Origin: Bromus sterilis
Lineage: Eukaryota > Streptophyta > Magnoliopsida > Poales > Poaceae
Direction: 5' to 3'
NCBI GenBank assembly: GCA_950022295.1
Contig: OX465597.1
Location: 64,281,016-64,345,015 of the forward strand
DNA: 64,000 nt
This document shows, piece after piece, positions 50,831 to 60,985 of this stretch (position 1 is the stretch's first letter; each line of letters begins with the position of its first letter). The translations under genes and the position numbers were made by a program. A model generated the notes under the pieces. That model had not been told where the DNA came from and made no database searches. It saw only the letters and a program-made list of their open reading frames with translations.

Positions 50831-50964
50831 CTGTGAGTAGAGCAGATTAGTTCCCCTATTGGTTCATTGAACCCAAGCCTGCGCATTGCCTTGATAAGAA
50901 GGCGATGCAATCTTAGCTCTATCCACGCATAAAGTTCATCCTCACCCAATTCAACACATCTTTG
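50831..50964 (-). pseudogene. DEAD-box RNA helicase-like fragment (N-terminal/Q-motif region)
   Basis: The minus-strand frame gives DELYAWIELRLHRLLIKAMR followed by RLGFNEP, resembling the region leading to the Q motif (GFxxPTPIQ) of plant DEAD-box helicases of the RH13 type. It ends at a splice-donor-like CACAG|GTAACG (donor bases 50830-50829). The PTPIQ part is not preserved and no motif I-VI of the helicase core is found nearby. This is a gene fragment, not a working helicase. A Lys-rich frame at 51477-51380 (minus) could derive from the same gene's N-terminus. Confidence 0.55.
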
Positions 50965-51290
50965 TTATCTTCTTCCATACTTTCAATGTCAACTTTCATA
51001 TCTAGAAGCCAACAACAATATTAGTAACCTTTGTTAAAATGTTAAGTAAACTTGTACTGTTGACCTAATAAAATTGTCAAAAGACAACTACAAGAAACAC
51101 AAAGCAAATAATTCATAAATTTCACCCCCACCCAAGTTCAGCTCATCTCTATTATCTTGTTTCATATTTTCAATGTCGTCTTGGATATCTGGAAGCACAC
51201 AACAATATTATTAACTACTCTTAAGAAAACTTGTACCGTTGATCTAATAAAAAATAGGAAAGCACAACTAAAAAAAATCACAAATCAAGG
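50941..51290. repeat. Diverged tandem duplication, about 188 bp unit
   Basis: 50941-51100 and 51129-51285 align over words such as CACCCAA(T/G)TTCA, TTTCAATGTC, CAACAATATTA and CTTGTAC(T/C)GTTGA. The duplication includes the 5' side of the helicase-like fragment. Confidence 0.7.
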
Positions 51291-51872
51291 AATGCAAAAA
51301 TGTAAACCTATAGTCTATGAAGTACAATTTTTTAATCTTAAGCCACAAGCTGAAAATGCGAAACGAAGCACCTCCCACATTGTCACCTGCAAATTCCTCC
51401 TTGCTCTTCTTGTTACTCTTACTCTTTCCTTTCTTCCCACCCTCCTCCTTGCTCTCTGGTACCGAAGACATGCACAATCACTAACATCAACAAAATTGCA
51501 CTATAACCAGCTATAAACAAGTCCAATTAACCTAAGAGCTTAACATTAAGCCCTCAACTTATCATTTAGTTGAAGAACTATCTCAACCATGCAGATCCAA
51601 TAGCAACAGTGCTAACCGATGCCAATAAATTAACTACCACTATTTTCTCCCGTAAATAAACCCCAAATATTTAACATAAGCATCAAATTCGTCACCCTAA
51701 TTAACCTAATAACTTGGCACCTGCCTCTCTCCCTCTCACCCAGTCATTCACTAAGAGCCCTCAGCTATTCTAGAACCCCCATAACACCCACCTAGAGAAC
51801 TCTACCCTTGTCCTAGGGCCTCTGCCTGAGTGAGTGAGTGAGAGAGAGAGAGAGAGAGATAGGAAGGGGGCT
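51291..51872. other. Unassigned DNA between the gene fragments and the solo LTR
   Basis: Includes the Lys-rich minus frame noted with the helicase-like fragment and a short (GTGA)/(GA) repeat at about 51828-51859. No other feature is seen. Confidence 0.45.
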
Positions 51873-53516
51873 TGATACGTCTCAAATGTATCGATAATTT
51901 ATGCTCGTTCCATGCATGTTTTGTGTGATATTTCTATGATCTAGATATACTTTCATACACTTTTGATCATATTTGGACTAACCTACTAACTCAGTGCACC
52001 CCAGTGCCAGTTCCTTTTTTCTGCTATTTTTCTATTCCAGGTTTCCCCCATATTAAAAATGCTCCAAAAATTCGGGAAAAATCGGATAAAAAATCAGCGC
52101 AACGGAGCCTTCCAGAATCACCAAAGTGGGGCAAGAGGGCCACCACCAGGTGTCCAGGAAGCCACCTGGCGCGACCAGGGGCCTAGCCGCGCTAGGGGGG
52201 CGCCTGGACCCCTGGTGGCCCCCCTGGCTGCCCCCTTCGCCTATTTATTCTCCGTCACGGGGAAACTCCGAAGACAGAACCCTATTTCACAAACTCTCCT
52301 CAGTTCCGCCGCCGCCGCGCTTCCAAGATCGGGAGCACCGTCAGGACCCTTCCCGGCACCCTGCCAGAGGGAGGATCGACCTCCGGGAGCTTCTCCTCCA
52401 CCATGGACGCTTCCCGGATGTGCCGTGAGTAGTTTCCTTTGGACCATGGGTCTGTGATCAGTAGCTATGTGATGTTCTCCTCCCCTCTTTGTTCTTCATG
52501 GTTTAGACCTCGTGAGCTGCCCTACATGATCGAGACACATATGTAATTCTTCTGCTGTTGCTATGCTGAGTTTGATGGGATCTAATGGATTATGAGATTA
52601 TGTTCAGATCGTGATAGAGTAATAAATTTGGTTTTTATCTCTTATATTTTCGTTCCTAAGTAATTCTTGCATGTTCTCCGTTGTTGTTTATTGCTTTGGC
52701 CAAGTAGTAGGTAGTGACTCCAAGAGGGAACGTTATGCTCGATTGTGGGTACATGCCCCCTGATGACACGCTTGAGTGACAGAAACATGAGTCCAGGGGA
52801 TGTGCTGTGGCCACAAGGGGGAAAACAACGGTGCTTGTAACTGCGGTTGCAAGGATTGTTTACTTTACGCAAAGTTCTTTTTAATGCAGTTGTTTGTTCC
52901 TTTGGGTTTACACTTTGGATGGGGCTCGCAACTTAATACCAGCGAGATGTTCTGGATAGATATCTCAAGGTGGATGATTAGTAGTAGATGCAGATGGATT
53001 TCGGTCTACTTATTTGTGCGTACTGCCCATGCTTATGAGCCTCTTCCTTTCTTTTGTAGCATAGTTAGCATTGCGGTGCGTTTATAATCCTGTCGATTGC
53101 CCTTCTGTAATTTGTTTACCTCACATAGCAGTTTTATCGTCTTTTGGGAGAGAGACATCACTAGTGAACATCACGGGACCCCGGCCCATATTCTCATCAC
53201 TGTTTACAAGTTTATTTTCTTTTCAGTATTTACTTTCAGTTGCTATCATTATCATTATCTCTTGTGTTTGATCCTTTGTAAACAACAAGACCGGAGAGAT
53301 TGACAACCTCTCTGAACTTTGTTGGGAGCAAAGTTAATTGTGTTGTGTGCAGGTCCGCCTCAGGTGCTCCGCTGACACCTACTTATCATCCCCGGAGTCC
53401 TACGGGAGACAAACCCTATCCTCTACATAGGGGAAATTTGCTGCTACCCTACATCTCACCTTCCACTTGGGGTAACCAACGAAGGGCGAGAAGCCATTAT
53501 CACTTCCACGCCATCA
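51873..53516 (+). mobile_element. Gypsy solo LTR (1,644 bp)
   Basis: Starts TGATACGTCTCAAATG, ends CACGCCATCA, flanked by perfect GGGCT duplications (51868-51872, 53517-53521). Same family as the LTRs at 3396-5267 and 11420-13083 but in the opposite orientation. TATA-like CTATTTATT at about 52229. Confidence 0.9.
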
Positions 53517-53521
53517 GGGCT

Positions 53522-53681
53522 CACCATACCATCCAGTGAGATTGCCACCGCCGCTGAGAGGCTGACCTTATCACCCGCACAACGCCGCTCCCACACGACA
53601 CGGATCTGGACGGCTACCGAGGAAGGGAAGGGGATGGACGCTGGACGAGAGAAGGATGAGGACTTTTTGCCTGCTGCCCGA
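53522..53681 (-). other. Short host segment, possible first exon of a gene fragment
   Basis: Between two LTRs. On the minus strand a Ser/Arg/Val-rich frame ends at ATG|GTGAGC, a donor-like junction at the GGGCT target site. The parent gene is unknown. It could be upstream of the other minus-strand gene fragments at 50450-51477. Confidence 0.25.
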
Positions 53682-55088
53682 TGATACGTCTCAAACATAT
53701 CTACTTTTCCAAACACTTTTGCTATTGTTTTGGCTCCATCCTTGCATGATTTGAACGAAACTAACTCGGACTGGCGCTGTTTTCAGCAGAGCTACCAGTG
53801 CTGTTTTCTTTTGTGCAGGTTTCTGGATATTTAGGTACGCTGGAAAAATCCCCAAATATATATAAAAAATCAGCGTTCCGGAAGCTTCCGCACATCCAAA
53901 GGGGGGCCACACGGCAGCCAGGGGGCAGCCAGGAGGGTGCCAGGCGCGGCCCAGCCCCTGGCCGCGCCACCTGCCCTCCTGGCTGGGTCCCACACCCCCT
54001 GGTGACCTTCTATTTATTCTCCCGACGCAGAAACCCCAGAACAGAAGTCGCTTTTCCAATCTACGTCGCGGAGCTGCCGCAACCCTCTGTTCTTCTCCGG
54101 GAGAGCTAATCTGGAGGCTGCTTTGGCCTCCGGTGAGGGGAAATCATCACCATCGTCATCATCATTGCCTCTCCATCACCCCTCCATGACTTCCTCTCTC
54201 ATGTGTGAGTAATTCCCTGCTGTAGGCAAAGGGGATGGTAGGGATTGGATGAGTTAGATCATGTAATAGTTCAATCAGATTGTTGGGGGCATGTTGCCTA
54301 TCATCTACTTGGTGTTTATCATCTCTGTTACAACTTGTTGCTCTTAATGCTTTCCACTTTGGGCCCGAGTGCCATGATTTCAGATCTGATCACCCTTTTG
54401 TTTCTTGAATTTGTGGTGTTCTTGATCCTATCTATGAGTTGTATGCACCTATTATAGTCCGGAACCGGTGATCCCAATGGTGACAGCTTGGGACACCAAA
54501 GGGGATGGACTATAATTTGAGGATTCCGTGTATCCATGAAGTGTTAATGCTTTGTTCCGGTGCTCTTTGACAGGAGTACCTTAATCTCCCTAAGTTCCTT
54601 TTGGCCCCGTTTGTAGCGGGAGGGTAGGACAAAAGATGTTGTGCAAAGTTCTTATTGCAAGCACGTACAACTACCCTGGGATACATGCCTGATGTTTGAT
54701 ATTTGCCTAGATGATCCTTTCTTTTCTGTGAGCCTTGCCCATGTTAGAATCTATTACATGTTTGTTCTCATCCAAGCAGCGCCCAACCATCCATCTCCCT
54801 AGCCTACAGTGTTTTCTTTCCTGCTGGTTACTAGTTGTTTACTTTTGCTGTTTTACTTTTGTTGTTTCATCACCACCATCACCACTATTATCACCACCAC
54901 TACTACCACCGTATCACAGTTGCTACTAATACCTTTGTGCAAGCAAGTGCTTATTTCAGGTGCGGTTGAATTGACAACTCAATTGTCAAAGCCTGTACGT
55001 ATTATTTGTGTCCCCAAGTGTCGAATCAATAAATTGGGTTATCTTGCCCGCGAAGACTATCTCGATCCCCTACAGTTGAGGGTTATCA
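53682..55088 (+). repeat. 5' LTR of the polymerase-less Gypsy element (1,407 bp)
   Basis: Starts TGATACGTCTCAAACAT and ends GGGTTATCA, 12 bases before the primer site. Its 3' end (CTACAGTTGAGGGTTATCA) is shared with the LTR ends at 1765 and 15532 (on their minus strand), showing family kinship. Confidence 0.82.
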
Positions 55089-55100
55089 AGTACTGTTTTC

Positions 55101-55118
55101 TGGCGCCGTTGCGGGGGA
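55101..55118 (+). other. Primer binding site, tRNA-Asp type
   Basis: TGGCGCCGTTGCGGGGGA, one base different from the sites at 11392 and 15502. Confidence 0.82.
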
Positions 55119-55171
55119 CCATAGCTTTACAGGTCTACTTGAAGTATCCTACCTGCTGCACGCTATCCACT

Positions 55172-56274
55172 ATGGGTAATAAAGGAGACCCCAAGGTTCC
55201 GATCTTACCATCTCGTACGAGACGAGGTACTACTCTTAGCACTAGTGCTAAACTTGATTCACCTTCAGTTATGAGCCAGTTTGATTCACCTCAGTTACAT
55301 GCTACTTCTGCTGAGTTTGGCAATATGTCAGATAATTTTGATGATGCTTCTACAATCTTTGAGACTACAGGTTCACTTGATTTTTTTATTGAAGAACAGA
55401 TTGCTGCCGCTGCCCGATTCTTGGGTGTTGAAATTCCTGTTACCCAAACACCTATTGGAAAAATTCATGATCTTGCTGGCCTTAAGGAGAAACTCCTTGA
55501 GGACGATTATGTTATATTTGATGATGATTTATGCAGGGAGATTAATGAATGTGCTGATTCTGACCCTGCTACTATAAAGAAGTTGCTAGCAAAGCATTCC
55601 CTGAAGAACAAGTTTACTCCTGATCCTACTTTTGCTACGTCTCCTATATGCATCACTGATCCTGATTATGATTTCTCTGTTGATCTTTCACTTATATCCA
55701 CAGTTGAAGCTGACCCCTTTTATGGCAGAGAAAATGATGATGCTATCGAGCACCTGACCAAACTCACTGAGTTGGGTGGCTTGTTTACTACCGATGAAAG
55801 TGTTGAGAACTTCTATGTGACCAAGCTTTTTCCTTTTTCCTTGAAAGGAGATGCTAGGGCATGGTATGATGCATTACCATGTGGTTCCATTCAGAGTCCT
55901 CAAGATATGGCTATATCTTTCGTTGATAAGTATTTTCTCGCTCATATGCAACATGCTGCTTTGCAAAGAATTTATAACTTTAAACAGTTGCAGGATGAGC
56001 ATCTCCCTAAAGCTTTGGGAGATTTTGCAGTTTGCTGAAAGCTAGACCGGGACATGAGATCCCTAAGAATGAATTACTTGATATGTTTTATGCTATTCTA
56101 ACCGATGGTTCTAAATCCTATTTAGATAGTTGTGTTGGTTGTGTTTTCAGGCAAGGAACACCGGACGATGCGGAAGAATTGATGGGCAAGACTGCCAAAA
56201 ACCATGAAGATTGGTCCGTGCCTGAACCACCTCCACCACCAAAGAAGAGGCGCATGCTTATCCTAAGCCCCTAA
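55172..56274 (+). pseudogene. Gypsy gag, first part, with frame break
   Basis: From the Met before GNKGDPKVPILPSRTR. A gag core with KLFPFSLKGDARAWYDALP and MAISFVDKYFLAHMQ is seen to about residue 280. The frame ends at 56038, while similarity to gag continues in another frame from about 56015 to 56274 (FCSLLKARPGHEIPKNELLD). One frame change near 56015 and a TAA at 56272-56274 interrupt it, the second frame then continuing at 56278. Confidence 0.82.
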
Positions 56275-56277
56275 GAT

Positions 56278-57747
56278 ATGCAAGAAGCAAAGAAGTCTAT
56301 AAAAGAGAAAGGTATTAAAGCTAAAGACGTGAAGAATCTACCCCCAATTGAGAAGATGTGTGAGCCTACCACTCACCCACCTATGGTAGAGGTACACTCT
56401 CTTTTAGATTTCAATGCAAGTGACATCCCTAAAGGTAAACCTCCTGACCAATGTGTAGATGAGCTTGATAATTTTATTATGAAGCAGAATCACTTCAATG
56501 AGAAGGTACAAGGTCAGTTGCATGATAATACTCTTGCTATCGAAAGTTTGCTTGATGTTCTAGGAAGAACAGTTAATGATGTTAAATGTCTTGTGAAGCA
56601 TTTTCATATGGTTCAAACTCATCTTGAACAAATTTCTAATGTGCAAAAAGATTTGCTTGCTAATAATGCCAAACAGGACAATTTACAGGCTTATGGTATA
56701 AAGACTCGGGGTGGAACACACACCCAGGACCCTCTTTATCCAGAAGGGCATCCGAAGAGGATCGAGCAAGATTCTCAAGTACAGAAAGAAGAAATGGTTA
56801 GCCCTCCGAAGAAGAAGAAACACAAGGAAGCTAACAATTCCAATGATCCAATAGAAGAAGAAGAACAAGCTGTTGATCCAAACAGCGTATCTACCTCCGA
56901 TGCTGAGACTGAAGACGGTGCTGAACCTGAAAAAGATGCTGAAAAGAATGATCCACCCGAGGTTCGTGAAGAAGAAGCACCCGATAAGCGCAAGAAGTAC
57001 ACTAGAGAAGACTTTCTTGCAAGGAGACATGGGAAGGAACGAGAACCATGGGTACAGAAACCCATGCCTTTCCCAAGCAAGTCCGTCAAAACCAAAGAAG
57101 AAGAGCACTATAACAAGTTTTGTGAGTGGATGAAACCTCTTTTTCTTCAAATCCCTTTGAATGATGCTATTAAGTTACCTCCTTACTCTAAATATATGAA
57201 AGATATTGTTACTAATAAAAGAAAAGTCCCTAATGAGGCAATACCTACTATGCTTGCTAACTACTCTTTCAGTGGCAAGATTCCTGAGAAGCTCGGTGAT
57301 CCAGGTATACCCACCATTCCTTGCTCCATAAAAAATAATTATGTCAGAACTGCTTTATGTGATCTTGGTGCAGGAGTGAGTGTTATGCCCTTTTCTCTCT
57401 ACAAAAGACTTTGTTTAGAGAAATTAATTCCTACAGTTATCTCTCTACAGATGGCCGACAAGTCCACGGCCGTCCCGATCGGTATTTGTGAGGATGTTCC
57501 TGTTGAAGTTGCCAATTGCTTAATACTTACTGATTTTATTGTGCTTGACATGCCTGAGGATGGGAGCATGTCCATTATCCTTGGTAGACCTTTTCTTAAC
57601 ACCGCAGGTGCTGTTATTGATTGCAATAAAGGGAAGGTTACCTTCAACGTGAATGACAAAGAACACACGGTGTATTTTCCGAAGAAGATCGACAAAAGGC
57701 ATGGCCTTAACTCCATTGAGAATATCGAGACCGTGAAGATTGGATAA
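56278..57747 (+). pseudogene. Gypsy gag C-terminus and aspartic protease
   Basis: A 489-residue frame, same phase as the preceding gag segment and separated only by one stop codon. A Lys/Glu-rich central region (about 160-250) precedes PLFLQIPLNDAIKLPPYSKY and the protease with ALCDLGAGVSVMPFSLYK (D at about residue 362) and SIILGRPFLNTAGAVIDCNK. This is the Athila/Tat protease arrangement. It ends at a stop at 57745-57747 where polymerase would normally continue. Confidence 0.82.
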
Positions 57748-58619
57748 TGGGATTGTCCACTACATGTATACCACAAATACAAGACAATTATGGTGGGGAC
57801 AATTTCCATTAAAGTGAGAGTGCAATGATCACTTCATAAGAGGCGAGACTTTCTGCGCTATATACCACAGGTTTGTTGGTAAGACTTGATCAACCTATCC
57901 AACTAGCATGTTTTATATAGGTTAAAAGTTGAGCTTGTTATGTTTTCATTTCCTTTAGATTTTATTCTCCTTGCTGTACCCAAGTTTTTGTGTTTAAAGC
58001 TTCACTTGTTCTAACTTTTGTCTCAAGTTCACGAAAGTTTTTGCAGCTTTTTGAACTTTGAAAAATTCTCTACGGTGAAGTTGCCCAGAAAATTCCAGAA
58101 AAAATAAAAATCAAAATTTCCAGGTAAAAAGCCATCGGGGAGTACCTGTGGCTGACCAGGGGGGTCCACCCCTGGCCCAGGAGGCCAGGTGGCGCAGCCC
58201 AGCCCCTGGCTGCGCCACCCACCCTCCTGGGGCCCACAAGCACCCCCTGCTGGCATCTCTTCCCTCACTCTCTCTCCTTTCTCCCAAAAACTTATATTCT
58301 TGCTCTGGTTTCGTGTTCTTGCTGTTCTTGAGCACGGAACTTCGATCTCCCTCTACAACCACTCATTTGAGCTAAAATTTGGAACAAATACTCTCTGGTA
58401 TGTGACTCCCTCACCCCTCCAATTAGTTTTCTAGTTGGTGGCTTCATTAATGAGTATTTAGTGGTTCCTGGTGCTGTTTACTTGAGCTTAAATGTTTCTG
58501 CAGAAATTTATTTTTCAAGTTTTGTTGCTAGATTGAGCCTTGGTAAAGTAAGTAGAATGTTTTTCCCAAACTAGTTTTGCTTAAATCTTCGTTTTTGTGA
58601 ATTGTTAAAAATTTCAGAA
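57748..58619 (+). other. Non-coding spacer where polymerase would be expected
   Basis: 870 bp without polymerase or integrase motifs. It contains GC-rich proline-like sequence at about 58140-58250 and ends in TTGTTAAAAATTTCAG two bases before the ATG of the next ORF, a plausible splice acceptor. Confidence 0.6.
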
Positions 58620-59831
58620 ATGGAGAGGCTACGAAAGTGGCTTGGGAAGAAGAAACCCGAGCGCTCTAGCCATGTTACGCGTTCCGCAGCTTCACCTTCG
58701 ATCACGAGGGTGAGCTATAATGAAGATATCGTACCCATAGAGATGTTGGAAGCGTCACCCGCGAGAGCCATGGCATTTCCATGCGAAGATTTCATGGAGG
58801 ATGCCGGCATACGAGAAGAGTTCTATGCTCTGTGTGCCAATGCAGGTTTGACACGGCTTGTTACGAGCCGTGTACCACAGTACGAGACACTCACCGCTAT
58901 TTTTGTTAACAGTTTCAGATTTTATTCTGACAATGATACTGTGGTGTTTCGACTTTATGAAAGATTGCTGACCATGCCTATGAGTACATTTTGTGAAGCT
59001 TTAGGTCTACCAGGCTTGGTCGAGGAGAAGAAGAGGAAAAATGTCCAAACTGTTGCACTCAACACCCTCCTCGACTCGTTCTGTAACACTGAAGTGAGGT
59101 CATCCAACCGTCAGAAGATTTCCAACATTATGTTCCCTCACCTCAGGTATTTCGCCTATTATATTGCTAGAGGAGTGTTTGCTCGAGACAACACGAGCAA
59201 CACTTCTACGCCTGATACTGCTATCATGGCAAATGCCCTCTCAGGGAAGCACGAGTATCATGTGGGTTCGCTTATTGCGAAACGCCTTGCTACTAATAGT
59301 AACAAGGGGGGCCTCTTTGGTGGCTTCTATGCCACACTTCTTTTGCAGTTTCTCCAAGGAGAACCGCGCCCAGATGATACAGTCTTTCCTTTTGTTAGCC
59401 TTGATTTGGCTGCCATGAAGAGACATTTCTTTGTTACTAAGGCCTCTGACCGCTACGCACTTGATTATATTTTGCGGTTTAAAGACGGTGTGGAACGCAC
59501 TGTCCGTCTACCTGCACCACTTGTGTTTGATTTTTCTCGCAGGAACGGATTTCGTTTTTCAGTGGCCGAGTTTGATGAGATCACGGGGAGATACCAGTTT
59601 CACGACCCCACGGAGGGGGTCGAGCCAGACGAGGAGGAGCACGTGGTATATCCACCAGTTCAGGAGGAGACCGTCACCCCCTGGGGTGAAGGGTCTTCCT
59701 CTGGATGGGGGGCGGGACCTTCCTCTTCCACGTGGGAGGATCCGAGGACTTCAGTGTACGCACCGGAGGGTTCATACAACCCTTGGGATTACCATTACCC
59801 CGGAGCAGGAGGCTCCTCGGGACCGCAGTAG
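58620..59831 (+). CDS. 3' ORF of an Athila-like element (putative plant transposon ORF1-type protein, 403 aa)
   Basis: An intact frame from ATG 58620, just after a TTTCAG acceptor-like sequence. The N-terminus is basic (MERLRKWLGKKKPERSS). A globular part follows with FCEALGLPG (about residue 130), LRYFAYYIARGVFARDN and YHVGSLIAKRLATN. The tail (about 340-403) is Gly/Ser/Pro/Trp-rich. Long 3' ORFs with this kind of sequence are annotated in plant databases as 'putative plant transposon protein' or Athila ORF1. Function is unknown, and env-like or nucleic acid-binding roles have been proposed for 3' ORFs of this lineage. The acceptor suggests expression from a spliced subgenomic RNA. The intact frame contrasts with the broken gag. 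Confidence 0.72.
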   Translation: MERLRKWLGKKKPERSSHVTRSAASPSITRVSYNEDIVPIEMLEASPARAMAFPCEDFMEDAGIREEFYALCANAGLTRLVTSRVPQYETLTAIFVNSFRFYSDNDTVVFRLYERLLTMPMSTFCEALGLPGLVEEKKRKNVQTVALNTLLDSFCNTEVRSSNRQKISNIMFPHLRYFAYYIARGVFARDNTSNTSTPDTAIMANALSGKHEYHVGSLIAKRLATNSNKGGLFGGFYATLLLQFLQGEPRPDDTVFPFVSLDLAAMKRHFFVTKASDRYALDYILRFKDGVERTVRLPAPLVFDFSRRNGFRFSVAEFDEITGRYQFHDPTEGVEPDEEEHVVYPPVQEETVTPWGEGSSSGWGAGPSSSTWEDPRTSVYAPEGSYNPWDYHYPGAGGSSGPQ

Positions 59832-60985
59832 AAGAGCCCAACTTAGGCCAAAAGCCTAAGCTTGGGGGAGTACGTGCTCTCCTCCCCTTTCCATTTGTAT
59901 CTACCAGTGGTTCGCTTTTATCTTTTTGCAAGTTTTTGCCTGTTCATCTTTGTTCTTTTCGTTTGCAAAAACCCAAAAAGATTGCTCCTTTCTTTTTCTT
60001 TCGTTAAACCTTAAGAAACCCAAAAAATATGTTTTATTTGCTCTTTAGTTTGCCTTGTTTCAGAGTTCAGCTCAAGTCCGTGATGGCATTTGATTATAAT
60101 TTCCTTCGTTCGATTGTGCAAGTGACAAGGTAGTAATGACGAAGATCGACGGAAGGGATGCAACAAGGAAAGCCGGTATGAACTCATTTCGTTTCTACTT
60201 TTGTACATATGCCTGTACTTATGATTAGAGACCAGCTTGTAGCGACATAGTGATATGTTTACAATGCTTTCCCAGTGGTTCATGCTTTCTTTGTGGTTAG
60301 TCTCAAATAGCTAGAGTTTATAATGTGTTGCTTGAAATGCTTGACATGCATTGCATTGTTCATGGTGTGGCATATTGAAGTGGTATTTCCCTCCGGGGGA
60401 TTCTTGGATTGACTTGGCACATGTTCACGCATGTTAAGACTAAAAAGTCTGTTCTGTCTTGATGATATTTTTACTTCAGGGTGAGTTATATCACTTTCAT
60501 GCCTGATTCAATGTTGCTTTGTCGCTCTGCATGATTATGACTGTTATGCTCTCTAGTTGGTCGCTTCCCCGTCTTTTGCTAGCCTTCCTCCAACACTAAG
60601 CGGAATTCTGCTTGTGCTTCCAAACTCCTTTTTCAACCCAGTCGTTCCATTTGAGTCCACCATACCTACCTATATGTGGTATTTACCGGCCACTCCTAAC
60701 TTAGACTTTCTTGTGCCATCTCGAAATTTATTCAAAAGCTTCCCCTTTGTAACCATACAAGCTCATGGTGCGGTGAGGGAAAATCAGTATCTTTCATGCC
60801 AAAAATATTTTGACGGAAGTTTTAACTAGTCAATAAAAAAATGAGAGTTACACCTCCCCCATACTTGATGATGGAGTGAAATGGACCAAATGCTGCTTAT
60901 GATAGATGGAACGATATCCTCCTTCCATCCTTGAAGCAAAATAAAAGGTTCCATAGACCATCAAAGGATTTATGGATAAGGGAAC
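59832..60985 (+). other. 3' non-coding part of the polymerase-less Gypsy element
   Basis: Starts with AAGCCTAAGCTTGGGGGAGT (from about 59851), a motif common downstream of 3' ORFs of this lineage, followed by about 1.1 kb without a convincing frame. Cut by the Copia LTR. GGAAC (60981-60985) should be the left target duplication of that insertion. Confidence 0.6.

Larger units (their letters stand above)
53682..60985 (+). mobile_element. Athila-like Gypsy element without polymerase, interrupted by a Copia element
   Basis: 5' LTR 53682-55088, primer site 55101-55118, gag from 55172 with a frame break and a stop, gag-protease 56278-57747, about 870 bp non-coding, a 3' ORF 58620-59831, and 3' non-coding to 60985. 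No reverse transcriptase, RNase H or integrase motif occurs between protease and the 3' ORF, so it is non-autonomous. The 3' LTR lies beyond the inserted Copia LTR, outside the window. The left flank CCCGA (53677-53681) is the expected duplication. Confidence 0.85.

Noticed and set aside
50831..50964. A functional DEAD-box helicase gene
   Set aside because: Only a fragment leading up to the Q motif is present. No helicase core motifs follow, and the next segments do not continue the protein.
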